A stretch of DNA of 64,000 nt from Actinobacillus sp. (GCA_020026075.1 JAHHQZ010000006.1:1-64000), one strand, 5' to 3'; numbered from the stretch's first letter, positions 24,785-35,056 are shown. Notes: generated from the letters alone by a model not told the origin. A program made the numbers and translations.

Positions 24785-27135
24785 AAGACGATCAACAGCG
24801 TTTACTTGCGGATAAATATTTAACGCCCTTAGCTGGGATCGCGGGTACCAATCCTGTGGTGATTTTAGACGAACCCCATAAATTTAAGGAAGGAAACAAA
24901 ACGTGGCAGAGTATCGCACAACTGAATGCGAGTTTAATACTCCGCTACGGTGCGACTTTTCCGCAGGATAAAAAAGGCGTGGTGCAGTATCACAACTTGA
25001 TTTACCGCCTAACGGCAGTGGATGCGTTTAACGATAATTTAGTCAAAGGCGTGCGAGTGTTCACAACGGAAGTCGTGGGCGATAAGCTGGAAAAAGTGAA
25101 ACTGCTGGCGATTGAGAAAAATCAAGCGACCTTTGGTTACGGTGAGAAAAAAATAACGCTTGGCGTGGGCGAAAGTTTATATTTGTTGCACGATGGAATT
25201 GATGATTTAACGCTGGCGGACATTAACAAAAAATGTACAAGTGTTGTGCTGAGTTCAGGTCTGGAATTGAAAAAAGGCGATAGCTTTTCCCCTTATACTT
25301 TTTGTAACGCCACGACTCAGCAAATGTTGCAAAAAGCCCTTAAACAACATTTTGATTTAGAACGGCAACTGTTGTTGCGTGATGGCGGCAAAATTAAACC
25401 GCTGACCTTGTTTTTTATTGATGATATTGACAGCTTTCGCAATGAAGACGGAGCATTGCGCAAAACCTTTGAAAGCTATCTTAAAACCGAGCTTGAACAG
25501 CGTTTACAAAGCGAACAAAACCCATTTTATCAACAGCATTTACAAACCGCATTAGCGGATTTGAGCGCAACTTGTGCAGGTTATTTTTCCAAAGACAACA
25601 GCACTACGGACGAAAAAATCGCCCAAGAAGTGCAGGAAATTTTACACGATAAAGAGAAATTATTGGACATTAACAGCCCACGACGTTTTGTTTTTTCTAA
25701 ATGGACGTTGCGTGAAGGCTGGGATAATCCGAACGTTTTTGGCATTTGTAAATTGCGTTCAAGCGGTAGCGAAATTAGCAAATTACAAGAAGTGGGGCGT
25801 GGGCTGCGCTTGCCAGTCAATGAATTTATGGCTCGAGTAAAAGACGAGCAATTTAAGCTCAATTATTTTGTAGACAGTAGCGAACAGGATTTTGTGGAAA
25901 AACTTATTGGTGAAATTAACAGCCAAGCACCCAAAATTACTTTTGGCAAGGAATTGACCGATGAAAATATCGCACAAATTCAGCACCATTACGGCAAAAG
26001 TAAATTTGCGATTTTAAGCGATTGCATTAGTGACCAAATTATTGATGAAGAGCAGGCATTTATTAACGCACAAAGTACGCAGAAATTAATCGAAAAATAC
26101 CCGCTTGCATTCCAAGAACGCCGTTTATACGAAAACACAATAGAGAAAGGGGACAAGAAAAAATAAGGCAAAATTCCAATGCGTAAAGGAAAATACGCCG
26201 AGCTTAAAGCCCTGTGGGAAACGCTGAATCAAAAAGTCATTTTGCAGTATCAGTTCAAAAATGAAGAAGAATGTTTGGCGCTGGTGATGCAGTTTTTAGC
26301 GGAACAGCAACCGTATTTGACGAAAAAAGGCATTGCCACAAAGGCGGAAACCTTGCTTGTACGCAACCGAAGAATGACAATTCAGCGAGAGTTTTCCCTT
26401 GATGAAGAAAGGTTTACCCCCCTCGTTGAAATGGAATTTGATGACTTTGTACAAAAGCTTGCCAGCCGAATTTTTGTGAAGTACAGCACGCTTAAACGTG
26501 CGTTTAAAGCGTTGCCAGCGCTGGATATTAAGCCTTATTTGAACGAGCAAACCTTGATGCGTTTGAATAAACGCTTTGCCAACTTCTTGCTGATGAAGTC
26601 TTTTGATCAATTTCAAGTGGGCTTTAATCATCTTTCACACCATATTCACCCAACGGCTTTTACGGATGCGAATGGGCAGGAAAAGACGGTGTCTACCAGC
26701 AATTTAGGTGTAAAACAGACCGATTTTACCCCAGTAGAAAGTTATTTATTTGACCAAATTTTCTACGATAGCGATTTGGAAAAAGATAATCTCGACCCAG
26801 CCAAAGGCGGCAAGATTGAAGGGGTGACGGTGTTTACTAAAATCCCTAAAAACGCCATTAAAATTCCTTGTGCAGGCGGCAACAGCTACTCGCCTGATTT
26901 TGCTTACATTGTTCAACGAGAAAATGGCGACGTGCTGAATTTTATTGTGGAAAGCAAAGGCGTGGAGAACGAAGAAAGCTTACGCCCTGCGGAGTTGCAA
27001 AAAATTAAGCACGCAGAGGCGATGTTTAACCAACTGCAACAGCGCAGTGGCACTGGGGTTAAAATTTATTTTGCACGGCAATTTGCACAGGATAAAATCA
27101 AAGAATTGATAAAGCTTGCCCTGCAAAACCAATAA
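24785..27135 (+). pseudogene. res: Type III restriction enzyme gene (res), headless and interrupted
   Basis: The remnant of a Res helicase-nuclease subunit. It begins abruptly at about 24785 with QDDQQRLLADKYLTPLAG, so the N-terminal part with Walker A is deleted. The DExx box VVILDEPHKF, the RYGATF segment and helicase motif VI region (QEVGRGLRLP) follow. An in-frame TAA at 26164-26166 (after KGDKKK) splits the rest. The same frame resumes with GKIPMRKGKYAELKALW and carries the nuclease core SPDFAYIV...FIVESKG. It is out of frame with mod. Loss of the ATPase start makes restriction impossible even if the stop were read through. Confidence 0.9.
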
Positions 27136-27141
27136 TCACAA

Positions 27142-27181
27142 GGTCGGAATTTTCGCCAAAATTTTGATGAAAATTCCGGCC
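27142..27181. repeat. Inverted pair of the GGYYGGAATWTT repeat after res
   Basis: GGTCGGAATTTT faces AAAATTCCGGCC across an AAAATTTT spacer. It marks the right end of the island. Confidence 0.8.
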
Positions 27182-27192
27182 TAGCGTGCAAT

Positions 27193-27220
27193 AAAAAATC
27201 TCGCCGTAGCGAGATTTTTA
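27193..27220. terminator. Terminator of fur
   Basis: An 11-bp stem (AAAAATCTCGC / GCGAGATTTTT) ends in T runs on both strands. It lies immediately downstream of the leftward fur gene. Confidence 0.85.
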
Positions 27221-27232
27221 TTTTCGGGGAAA

Positions 27233-27682
27233 TTATTTATTGTGCTGGCGTGCTTCACAGGCTTCGGTGTCGGCGCATTTGCCGTAAAGGTAAAGGCTGT
27301 GACCTCTGAGTTCAAAGCCGTGTTCTGCACTCACTTGTTTTTGGCGTTCTTCAATGATGGGATCTTGAAATTCCGCCACTTGACCGCAGTCCACGCAAAT
27401 AATGTGGTCGTGGTGTTCTTTTGGTAATAATTCAAACACGGATTTATTACCTTCAAAATTATGACGCACTAAAATATTGGCTTCTTCAAACTGGTTTAAC
27501 ACACGGTATACGGTGGCTAAACCAATTTCTTCCCCTTCTTCTAAAAGCAGTTTGTAAATATCTTCTGCGGAAAAATGGGGAAGTGTCTTTTGATATTTTT
27601 GCATTAAAGCAAGAATAGTTAAGCGAGGTTCAGTAATCTTTAGCCCCACTTTTCTTAATACTTTAATATTTTCTTCGGACAT
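27233..27682 (-). CDS. fur: Ferric uptake regulator Fur
   Basis: A 149-residue iron-dependent repressor. An N-terminal winged helix (KVGLKITEPRLTIL, LATVYRVLNQF) is followed by the regulatory metal site HHDH at residues 90-93 and structural-zinc cysteines Cys96 and Cys99. A second CADTEAC pair lies near the C terminus. I chose the ATG at 27682, with AAGGAG; the open frame extends further but lacks similarity. It follows fldA by 34 bp, the conserved ybfE-fldA-fur order. Confidence 0.97.
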   Translation of the reverse strand: MSEENIKVLRKVGLKITEPRLTILALMQKYQKTLPHFSAEDIYKLLLEEGEEIGLATVYRVLNQFEEANILVRHNFEGNKSVFELLPKEHHDHIICVDCGQVAEFQDPIIEERQKQVSAEHGFELRGHSLYLYGKCADTEACEARQHNK

Positions 27683-27716
27683 AATTTCTCCTTGTTTAAT
27701 TTGCTGAGCCATTGGG

Positions 27717-28241
27717 TTATGCAAGCTCTGCTAAGCACATTTCCTCACGTAATTGATCACACCATTGTGCAACACGTTCACTGGTTAATTCAGGTTGGCG
27801 ATCTTCATCAATGCAAAGACCAACGAAATGGCTATCATCTACAAGGGCTTGTGATGCCTCAAATTCATAGCCGTCAGTTGACCAGTGACCAACCACAATC
27901 GCTTGATTTTCTTCAACAATTTCACGGATAGTTCCCATTGCATCGCAGAAGTATTCTGCGTAGTCTTCTTGGTCACCACAGCCGAAAATTGCCACAAGTT
28001 TATCTTGGAAAGAAATTTCTTTAAGGCTTGGGAAGAAGTCGTCCCAGTCGCATTGTGCCTCGCCGTAGTACCAAGTTGGGATACCTAAAATCAGGAAATC
28101 ATATTGTTCAACATCTTTCGGTGTGGCTTTGGCAATGTCAAAAATATCCACTAAATCCGCACCTAAGTTTTTTTGAATCATTTTGGCAATGTTTTCAGTA
28201 TTGCCCGTATCGCTACCGTAAAATAAACCGATTAAAGCCAT
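27717..28241 (-). CDS. fldA: Flavodoxin FldA
   Basis: A 174-residue long-chain flavodoxin, an FMN electron carrier that replaces ferredoxin under iron shortage. The phosphate loop GSDTGNT lies at residues 9-15 and the isoalloxazine-binding PTWYYGE near 55. The long-chain insertion is present near the C-terminal third. It shares a leftward transcript with ybfE (1-nt overlap) and fur, linking iron sensing with an iron-sparing carrier. Confidence 0.96.
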   Translation of the reverse strand: MALIGLFYGSDTGNTENIAKMIQKNLGADLVDIFDIAKATPKDVEQYDFLILGIPTWYYGEAQCDWDDFFPSLKEISFQDKLVAIFGCGDQEDYAEYFCDAMGTIREIVEENQAIVVGHWSTDGYEFEASQALVDDSHFVGLCIDEDRQPELTSERVAQWCDQLREEMCLAELA

Positions 28242-28525
28242 TACTTTATTCCTTTTTCGAGAAAATATTGTTGTAAAATCTGTTCAATGAGCTGCGCTCT
28301 ACTCATTTCTGTTTCCGCTGCGAGGGTTTCCAGTTGCTGAACCAAATCCTTATGCAGTTTTAATTCAACACGGCGTAATCCACTAAATTTATCACGGCGT
28401 AATTGGTTGCGTTTGTTAATTCGCAACTGTTCTTCACGTGTTAAAGGATTCGTCCTTGGGCGCCCCAATTTGGTGGATTTTTCAAACAGATCGAGCGTTA
28501 CGCAGTCCGCATCTTGTTTTGCCAT
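28241..28525 (-). CDS. ybfE: YbfE ribbon-helix-helix protein
   Basis: A 94-residue protein matching YbfE, annotated in E. coli as LexA-regulated. The C-terminal half (FSGLRRVELKLHKDLVQQLETLAAETEMSRAQLIEQIL) looks like a ribbon-helix-helix DNA-binding domain. The function is unknown. It overlaps the fldA start by 1 nt. I see no CTGT-N8-ACAG LexA box upstream, so SOS control may not hold here. Confidence 0.85.
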   Translation of the reverse strand: MAKQDADCVTLDLFEKSTKLGRPRTNPLTREEQLRINKRNQLRRDKFSGLRRVELKLHKDLVQQLETLAAETEMSRAQLIEQILQQYFLEKGIK

Positions 28526-28687
28526 AAGTTGCCCATTTTTTTATGCTTGACTCTCGTGCCATATGGGCTAATTGAGAATGATAAGCTACAAGTAGAAAGT
28601 GGCGCGCAGTATAGCACGCTTAACACGGCTTTAAAACCTTATTTATTCAGTCAAGTATTATGCTTGAAATTTATGCTTATTGACCGT

Positions 28688-29518
28688 TTAACTACGCAAA
28701 AAGCGTTGGATTGCACGGATTACCAGCTCGGATTTTTCAGCGTGAACCCAATGCCCCGTGCTGGGAATGACGGTGGCTTTGGCGAGTGGGCATTGTTCCA
28801 AAATGCTGGCTTGATATTTTTCCAGCAAATAATCCGACCTTCCCCCTTTAATGAACAAGGTCGGAATTTTCACAGAAATTTTATCCCAGCCCATTAGGGT
28901 TAAGTAATTGCTTTCTAATGCGTTTAAATTAAAACGAAAACGCTCAGGCAAATCCGCTTGAAAAGCTTTCAGCAAAAATTGTTGTACCGCAGGGTTGGGA
29001 ACGTTGGGGGTAAGGGCGTGGGCAGCGGCTTGGCGGTTGTGCGGTTGCGCCTTTTGTACTGCTTTTAGTCCTGCAAAAATTGGACGATGGCCGTGTTCGC
29101 CATAGTTCACTGGGGCGATGTCGATAACCACGATTTTTTTCACGTGATCAGGGCAAAGGGCAGCAGTTTTCATTGCCACTTTGCCGCCCATTGAGTGACC
29201 GATAATAACGCATTGTTCAATGCTTAAGCTTTTTAAAACCTTGATGACATCTTGTGCCATTTCTTGGTAAGTCATTGTTTCGCTATGAAAACTTTGTCCG
29301 TGATTGCGTAAATCGATACGCAAAGTGGGGAATTCTTGCTCGAACGCTCGTGCAATTACGCCGAGATTATTTAAATCACCAAATAAACCGTGTAGAAAAA
29401 CCAGTGTCGGCTGGTGGCTTTCATTTTGCGGATTGAACTGATAATGCAGTAGGGGAAGGTTGGAAATTTTGGCGTTTTTTTGAGCGTTAAATGAAAGCGG
29501 ATTTTTTGAACTTGTCAT
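28688..29518 (-). CDS. ybfF: Alpha/beta-hydrolase YbfF
   Basis: A 276-residue esterase of the alpha/beta-hydrolase fold. FLHGLFGDLNNL forms the oxyanion region, GHSMGGKVA the nucleophile elbow and GHWVHAEK supplies the catalytic histidine near the C terminus. In E. coli YbfF hydrolyses acyl-CoA and short esters. The N-terminal 20 residues before LPLLHYQF are poorly conserved; a later start is possible but no internal ATG is available there. It is divergent from seqA. It contains an exact repeat copy at 28859-28870 facing a degenerate one near 28829. Confidence 0.88.
   Translation of the reverse strand: MTSSKNPLSFNAQKNAKISNLPLLHYQFNPQNESHQPTLVFLHGLFGDLNNLGVIARAFEQEFPTLRIDLRNHGQSFHSETMTYQEMAQDVIKVLKSLSIEQCVIIGHSMGGKVAMKTAALCPDHVKKIVVIDIAPVNYGEHGHRPIFAGLKAVQKAQPHNRQAAAHALTPNVPNPAVQQFLLKAFQADLPERFRFNLNALESNYLTLMGWDKISVKIPTLFIKGGRSDYLLEKYQASILEQCPLAKATVIPSTGHWVHAEKSELVIRAIQRFLRS
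28859..28870 (+). repeat. GGYYGGAATWTT copy inside ybfF
   Basis: GGTCGGAATTTT, antisense to the gene, followed by the secondary AAATTTT tract. A degenerate partner AATCCGACC lies about 20 bp to the left. Confidence 0.7.
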
Positions 29519-29574
29519 AAGGCTTTTGTGCGTGGGAGGCTATGTTTTACATAGAGTTATTACAAAGATGTCGT

Positions 29575-29580
29575 TATAAT
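29575..29580 (+). promoter_or_regulatory. -10 element of the seqA promoter
   Basis: A perfect TATAAT lies 42 bp before the seqA ATG. No good -35 hexamer is seen at the correct distance. Confidence 0.4.
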
Positions 29581-29621
29581 GTGGCAAATTTTTATTGAGA
29601 TCAAGCCACGAGGAAAAAAAT

Positions 29622-30215
29622 ATGAAAAAGGTTAAAAATGTTGAGATTGATTTGGATCTTTATCAGTACATTGCCAGCCAAACGAACGCCATCGGCAAGG
29701 AAAGTCCGTCCGATATTTTACGCCGTCTTTTAAACTTTCCAGCGTGCTTGCAAACGGCCAACGAACCGAAACCTAGCGATCAATTACCCTTATTTAGCCA
29801 GCCTGAAACGCAAGAACCACCTGTAAAAAAACACGCAACCAATCAGCTTGCGGTTAATTTGCTAACAAAAAATGTGAAAGGTTTGCTCAAAAGTGATGAG
29901 TTTAAACAAGAAAATAAAGGCGTGAACCGCTTTTTGCAGGTGCTAAGCGTGCTATATCGTACCAATCCTGAAAGTTTTGCCACAGCAGTAGAGTCCATTA
30001 AAGGTTCGACTCGTGAATATTTCGCTCGTGAAGAAGGCATTTTGCTCGCCATTGCTAAAACCTGTAAGCCAAAGCAAATTCCAGCCAGTCCATTTTGGGT
30101 GGTAACCAACAATAATACGGATCGAAAATTACGCATTATAGGGCGAACAATGGCACAAATGCAGTTGCCTGAAACGGTCATTCAAGATGTAGAAAGTGCC
30201 TTTAACGAACTGTAA
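29622..30215 (+). CDS. seqA: Replication initiation negative regulator SeqA
   Basis: A 197-residue protein that binds hemimethylated GATC sites and sequesters new origins. The N-terminal oligomerisation domain (NVEIDLDLYQYIASQTNAIGKESPSDILRRLL) and the C-terminal DNA-binding domain (RFLQVLSVLYRTNPESF...WVVTNNNTDRKLRI) are joined by a variable linker (about 55-85). I chose the ATG at 29622 with GAGGAAA; nine upstream codons are open but not conserved. It implies Dam methylation in this organism. menE follows 11 bp downstream. Confidence 0.95.
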   Translation: MKKVKNVEIDLDLYQYIASQTNAIGKESPSDILRRLLNFPACLQTANEPKPSDQLPLFSQPETQEPPVKKHATNQLAVNLLTKNVKGLLKSDEFKQENKGVNRFLQVLSVLYRTNPESFATAVESIKGSTREYFAREEGILLAIAKTCKPKQIPASPFWVVTNNNTDRKLRIIGRTMAQMQLPETVIQDVESAFNEL

Positions 30216-30226
30216 GGCCTTGTGAA

Positions 30227-31663
30227 ATGACGGCAGTGTGGGAACATAACGCACGGCAAAATTGCTGTGCGTTACGCATTATTCAGAAAGACAAATGCAC
30301 TGAATTTAGCTGGCAACAGCTCGCAGTGTGCGTGGGAAATCTCACTCAATCTTTGCAAAATCAAGGTGTTACAGAAAAATGTGGCATTGCACTTATTGGC
30401 AAAAATTCCCCTGAAATGTTGTTGCTATATTTAGCGACTTTGCGTCTTGGCGCACGAGTTTTAGGGCTGAACCCTGCGTTTCCAACGGATAAAATCCAAA
30501 ACTGCTTGCAAGAAAACCACATTGATTTCTTTTATAGCCAAACCATAGCCCAAGGGGCGTGGAATACGCTTCCCCAGCAATGCCGTCCGCTGAATATTTC
30601 TTGCGATCATCAAAATTTTTCGCAAAATTCCGACCTTGACACATCTTGGCAAAACCTGAATTTCCCTGAAACGGCAATGACGATGACCTTAACCTCTGGC
30701 TCATCAGGAAAGCCCAAAGCCATTGTGCATAGTGTGGCGCAACACGTGGCGAATGCCGTTGGCGTGTGTCAGTTGATGGATTTCACGGCGGCGGATAGCT
30801 ATTTGTTGTCTTTGCCGTTGTTTCACGTTTCAGGGCAGGGCATTGTATGGCGTTGGCTGAGTCGTGGGGCTTGCTTGGTGTTTGCCGAAGATAATTTTTA
30901 CCACGCCCTCACTACCGTTACCCACGCCTCACTCGTCCCCACGCAGGCGCAGCGTTTTTTAGATTTTTTGCACGAAAATTCTAGCCTGCCGATTTCCACT
31001 AAACATATTTTATTGGGCGGCTCGCATATTCCACAGTTGATAACAGAATCATTACAAAATCAAGGTGTTACCCCTTATTGCGGTTATGGAATGACAGAAA
31101 TGGCATCCACTATTTTTGCCAAAGTTGCAGACGGTACAGCAGGCGTAGGGCAGCCACTTTTGGGGCGAGAATGGCGCATTGTAAACGATGAAATTTGGCT
31201 AAAAGGGGCGGGCTTGGCTTTGGGCTATTGGCAGAATGGCGATATTATTTCCCTTTGCAACCAACAGGGTTTTTTGCAGACTAAGGATAAAGGTCAATGG
31301 CAAAATGGGGAGTTGGCTATTTTAGGGCGAGTGGATAATCAATTTATTTCAGGGGGAGAAAATATTCAACCTGAGGAAATTGAGAATTTATTATTACAGA
31401 ATAAACAAGTTAAAAATGTATTTATTGTACCGAAAAAAGATCCCGAATTTGGCGAGCGTCCAATCGCACTGATCGAGTTTAATGCCAGTGATGATTTTTC
31501 GCAACAAGTGAAATATCTTCAAATTTGGTTAGTCCCTAAATTAGAAAAATTTAAACAACCCATTGCCTATTTCCCTTTAAATGAATTGTTAGAAAATATA
31601 CCGAAAAGTGGTATAAAAATTTCTCGTCATTTATTAAAGACACTGGCTGAAAAATTCATATAG
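30227..31663 (+). CDS. menE: 2-succinylbenzoate-CoA ligase
   Basis: A 478-residue ANL-superfamily ligase that activates o-succinylbenzoate with ATP and CoA in menaquinone synthesis. The AMP-binding P-loop TLTSGSSGKPKAIVHS lies near residue 152-167, YGMTEMAST near 287 and GRVDNQFISGGENIQPEEIE near 365. The C-terminal lysine region (IPKSGIKISR) is present. An exact repeat copy (30624-30635) and a one-mismatch copy (30975-30986) lie within the gene. It follows seqA and precedes mscK closely. Confidence 0.92.
   Translation: MTAVWEHNARQNCCALRIIQKDKCTEFSWQQLAVCVGNLTQSLQNQGVTEKCGIALIGKNSPEMLLLYLATLRLGARVLGLNPAFPTDKIQNCLQENHIDFFYSQTIAQGAWNTLPQQCRPLNISCDHQNFSQNSDLDTSWQNLNFPETAMTMTLTSGSSGKPKAIVHSVAQHVANAVGVCQLMDFTAADSYLLSLPLFHVSGQGIVWRWLSRGACLVFAEDNFYHALTTVTHASLVPTQAQRFLDFLHENSSLPISTKHILLGGSHIPQLITESLQNQGVTPYCGYGMTEMASTIFAKVADGTAGVGQPLLGREWRIVNDEIWLKGAGLALGYWQNGDIISLCNQQGFLQTKDKGQWQNGELAILGRVDNQFISGGENIQPEEIENLLLQNKQVKNVFIVPKKDPEFGERPIALIEFNASDDFSQQVKYLQIWLVPKLEKFKQPIAYFPLNELLENIPKSGIKISRHLLKTLAEKFI
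30624..30635 (-). repeat. GGYYGGAATWTT copy inside menE
   Basis: AAAATTCCGACC in coding orientation, encoding QNSDL. A one-mismatch copy, AAAATTCTAGCC, follows at 30975-30986. Confidence 0.65.
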
Positions 31664-31683
31664 GATAATTAAGGAATAAAAAT

Positions 31684-34600
31684 ATGAACCTAATAAACAA
31701 AATAACGCACTTTATTTGTTCTATCGTATTTTTCATTTTTCTTACAATTATTCCGGCCTACGGTAATTTACCTAGCCATAGTTTTTTAGAGCAATCTTTA
31801 AAACAAGCACAAAGCCTTGATCAAAGTATTCTGAAAAATCAACAGGCGGTCGAAGACTGGCAAGAAAGTTTATTACTATTAGAAAAAATTAAGGAACAAC
31901 AATCTGCCAATAATACGCTCAATAAAATAATTGATGATACGCCAATGGCATTATTATCTGCTCAAAAATCGATTGAGAGTTTAAAAAACAATTCCTCACA
32001 AAATGATCTAGATGACTTACCATTAACTGAATTACAAAGTGAACTCATCAGTACGCAAAATAAATTACAATTAAATCAAACAGATTTAGCGAACATTAAT
32101 TCAAAAATTGTTGCTCAACGTGCTGCCCCCGAACGAGCACAAAATAGTTTAACTTCCAATCTTATTAAAACCCAAAATATTGAAAAAAAATTATTTGCAA
32201 CCGATGTAACGGAATCTCAAAAAACAAAATTAAATTTACAACTACGTTTAATTCAATTACAAAATAATTATAATCAACTGTTACTCCAAGGGGATAGTAA
32301 ACTATTATCTCTTTACTCTTCGCAATTAGAAGCAAAAAAATTAGCACAATATCAATTACAACAGCAACAATCTGCGCTACAAAATCTAATTAACCATCGA
32401 AAATTACAAGAGAGGCAGCAACAGGCTACAGAATTAGAACTGGCACAGCGTGAAGATAAAAATGTTAACCCTATTATTCAAAAGGAACAGCAAAAAAATG
32501 TTGCACTGAGTCAAGAACTTGTAAGACAAACTACAAAACTCAATGCTTTATCTCAGGATAATTTACGCATAAAATCTGTATTAAATAATCTTCAGCAAAC
32601 GCAACGTAATATTAATGAACAAATTAGTGCATTGCAGGGAACATTAGTTTTATCACGAATTATCAATAAACAAAAACAATTATTGCCACAAGATAAACTA
32701 ATCAATGGTTTATCAAAACAAATAACGGAGCTACGAGTAAGTATTTTTGATTTAACAGAATTACGGGATAGTTTATATGATACACATACCTATGCTGCTA
32801 ATCTGTTAAGAGATAGAAATATTATCCTTTCCAACCAAGAAAGTAAATTATTGCAAAACATTTTACAAGAACGTTATCGTTTATTGTCTGATGAAATTAA
32901 CTTATTAAATAATCAACTCAATTTATCTATCAATATTGAGTTAAATCAAAAACAAGTAACCTCAATTAGTGATTCATTAGAAGATCAATTACAGCAACAA
33001 AGCTTTTGGGTAAGAAGTAATTCACCGATTAATTTGTCGTGGTTTAGTAGTTTTTTACCTAGATTAAAAGTTGAACTACAAGAACTGCATCAGCAATTAA
33101 GTATTTTTCACTGGAAAAGATATGAACTATTTAATGGATTTAGTATCTTAACAGGTATATTAATTTTAGTATTATTCACGATTTCTGGAGTTGTTTTTAG
33201 TCAACGAAAACATATTGAAAACCGGTTATCTAGTATTAACAGCTGTGTAAATACATTAAAAAAAGATCGTCAACGTTATACACCTGAAACATTATTTTTG
33301 AACTTAATCCAATCAATTCCGAGTACCGCACTCGTTTTAGCAGCATTGTTACTTATTAGTTTTTTATTCTTTGATCATCCGGTGGTTGCGTGGGCTTGGT
33401 CTGTAAGAATGGCAATGTTTTGGCTATTTTTTATGTTTATATTAAGGGTATTCAATCCTAGCCCTAATAGTGTAGGGGCACGTCAATTTGGCATTAGTCA
33501 ACGAAGTTTAAGTAAATTTACTGATGTAGTAAAAAGTTCAATTATTGTGAGTTATTTATGGTTAAATGCTTCAATTTTAACCCATTTAGATGGTGGGGTA
33601 AGTAATGATGTTATTGGGCAAGTGATAACCTTAGGGGTTTTAGTTTTCTCATTACTGGTTATTGTGCCTAAAATTCGCCACGCATTTACTACTTACCAAC
33701 GTGAGGCGAAAATTCAAGAGGGAATATTTCCTATTTTATATGTTTCGATTAATATTATTTCATTTATTGCGCCGATTGGACTGATCATTTTAATTGGTAT
33801 TGGATATTATTACACGGCGATAAAATTAATGCGACATTTAATTTTATCGTATTTTGTGTTTATTTTATGGATTGTATTAAAAGATAGTATTTACCGTTCT
33901 TTATTATTATTTTCACGCCGTTTATCTTATCGCCGATTATTAGAAAAACAGGCGAAAGCACGTGAGAAAAATAAAGCAAAACAGCAAGAAGATGATGTTT
34001 CCCAAGAACGTGATGAAAGTTTTATCCAATTTCAAAAAGAAGAAGATGAATTGATGACCGTTGCGAAAATCAAAGACCAAGTATTACGTGTTGTTGATTT
34101 AGGGTTATTTTTAGCATTGATTGGTGGAATGTATTGGGTTTGGTCAGATTTAATAACCGTTGCTTATTATTTGGAAGGTATCACTCTTTGGGAGCAGCAA
34201 ATTACCACAGCCACTGGCACGATGATTGAAGCGGTAACCCTATGGAATTTACTAATTGCAATGATTATTTTATTAGGTACTTATGCTTTAGTGCGTAATT
34301 TACCTGGTCTTTTAGAAGTTATTATATTTTCTCATATTAAATTATCGCAAGGCACACCTTATACGATAACTACGTTATTAACCTATTTTATTGTTGCATT
34401 AGGTGCAGCGAGTGCATTTTCTACTTTGGGTATGTCGTGGAATAAATTGCAATGGTTATTCGCTGCACTTTCTGTAGGTTTAGGGTTTGGTTTACAAGAA
34501 ATATTCGCAAACTTTGTTTCAGGTATTATTATTTTATTTGAACGTCCAGTACGTATTGGGGACGTGGTGACCATCGGTAATTATTCAGGCACAGTTTCTC

Positions 34601-35052
34601 GTATTCGTATTCGTTCAACAACCATTGTAGATTTTGACCGTAAAGAAATTATTGTACCGAATAAAGCTTTTGTAACAGAACGTATTATTAACTGGGCATT
34701 ATCAAATTCTATTACAAGGGTTAAAATCTATTTAGGTGTAGCTTATGGTTCGGATTTGGAATTAGTAAAAAAACTTTTATTAGATATTGCCGATGAATGC
34801 CCATTCGCTTTAAAAGAGCCAAAACCATCAGTCTATTTTTTGAGTTTTGGTGCAAGTACATTGGATCACGAGTTACGGGTATATGTTAATGATGTTGGGC
34901 ATCGTAATAAAACCATTGATTATGTGAACCATTGTATTAATAAACGTTTTGCAGAACATAATATTGATATTGCGTACAATCAATTAGATGTTTATATAAA
35001 GAACACATCAAGTAATGAAGAAATTAAATTAGAGAGTCGAGTAACAAAATAA
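31684..35052 (+). CDS. mscK: Mechanosensitive channel MscK/KefA family
   Basis: A 1122-residue large-conductance-type MscS homologue that opens under membrane tension. A signal peptide (about 1-27, ending PAYG) is followed by a Gln/Leu-rich helical periplasmic domain (about 30-470) with coiled-coil character. Many transmembrane helices run from about 485 to 930. The MscS pore/beta domain carries LGFGLQEIFANFVSGIIILFERPVRIGD near 935-962. The gene is notably AT-rich. It lies in the conserved menE-mscK-aroC order, 20 bp after menE. E. coli MscK is gated by tension with high external potassium; that is not inferable here. Confidence 0.92.
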   Translation: MNLINKITHFICSIVFFIFLTIIPAYGNLPSHSFLEQSLKQAQSLDQSILKNQQAVEDWQESLLLLEKIKEQQSANNTLNKIIDDTPMALLSAQKSIESLKNNSSQNDLDDLPLTELQSELISTQNKLQLNQTDLANINSKIVAQRAAPERAQNSLTSNLIKTQNIEKKLFATDVTESQKTKLNLQLRLIQLQNNYNQLLLQGDSKLLSLYSSQLEAKKLAQYQLQQQQSALQNLINHRKLQERQQQATELELAQREDKNVNPIIQKEQQKNVALSQELVRQTTKLNALSQDNLRIKSVLNNLQQTQRNINEQISALQGTLVLSRIINKQKQLLPQDKLINGLSKQITELRVSIFDLTELRDSLYDTHTYAANLLRDRNIILSNQESKLLQNILQERYRLLSDEINLLNNQLNLSINIELNQKQVTSISDSLEDQLQQQSFWVRSNSPINLSWFSSFLPRLKVELQELHQQLSIFHWKRYELFNGFSILTGILILVLFTISGVVFSQRKHIENRLSSINSCVNTLKKDRQRYTPETLFLNLIQSIPSTALVLAALLLISFLFFDHPVVAWAWSVRMAMFWLFFMFILRVFNPSPNSVGARQFGISQRSLSKFTDVVKSSIIVSYLWLNASILTHLDGGVSNDVIGQVITLGVLVFSLLVIVPKIRHAFTTYQREAKIQEGIFPILYVSINIISFIAPIGLIILIGIGYYYTAIKLMRHLILSYFVFILWIVLKDSIYRSLLLFSRRLSYRRLLEKQAKAREKNKAKQQEDDVSQERDESFIQFQKEEDELMTVAKIKDQVLRVVDLGLFLALIGGMYWVWSDLITVAYYLEGITLWEQQITTATGTMIEAVTLWNLLIAMIILLGTYALVRNLPGLLEVIIFSHIKLSQGTPYTITTLLTYFIVALGAASAFSTLGMSWNKLQWLFAALSVGLGFGLQEIFANFVSGIIILFERPVRIGDVVTIGNYSGTVSRIRIRSTTIVDFDRKEIIVPNKAFVTERIINWALSNSITRVKIYLGVAYGSDLELVKKLLLDIADECPFALKEPKPSVYFLSFGASTLDHELRVYVNDVGHRNKTIDYVNHCINKRFAEHNIDIAYNQLDVYIKNTSSNEEIKLESRVTK

Positions 35053-35056
35053 GCTA

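Noticed and set aside
28526..28687. LexA box for ybfE
   Set aside because: No CTGT-N8-ACAG or close variant was found.
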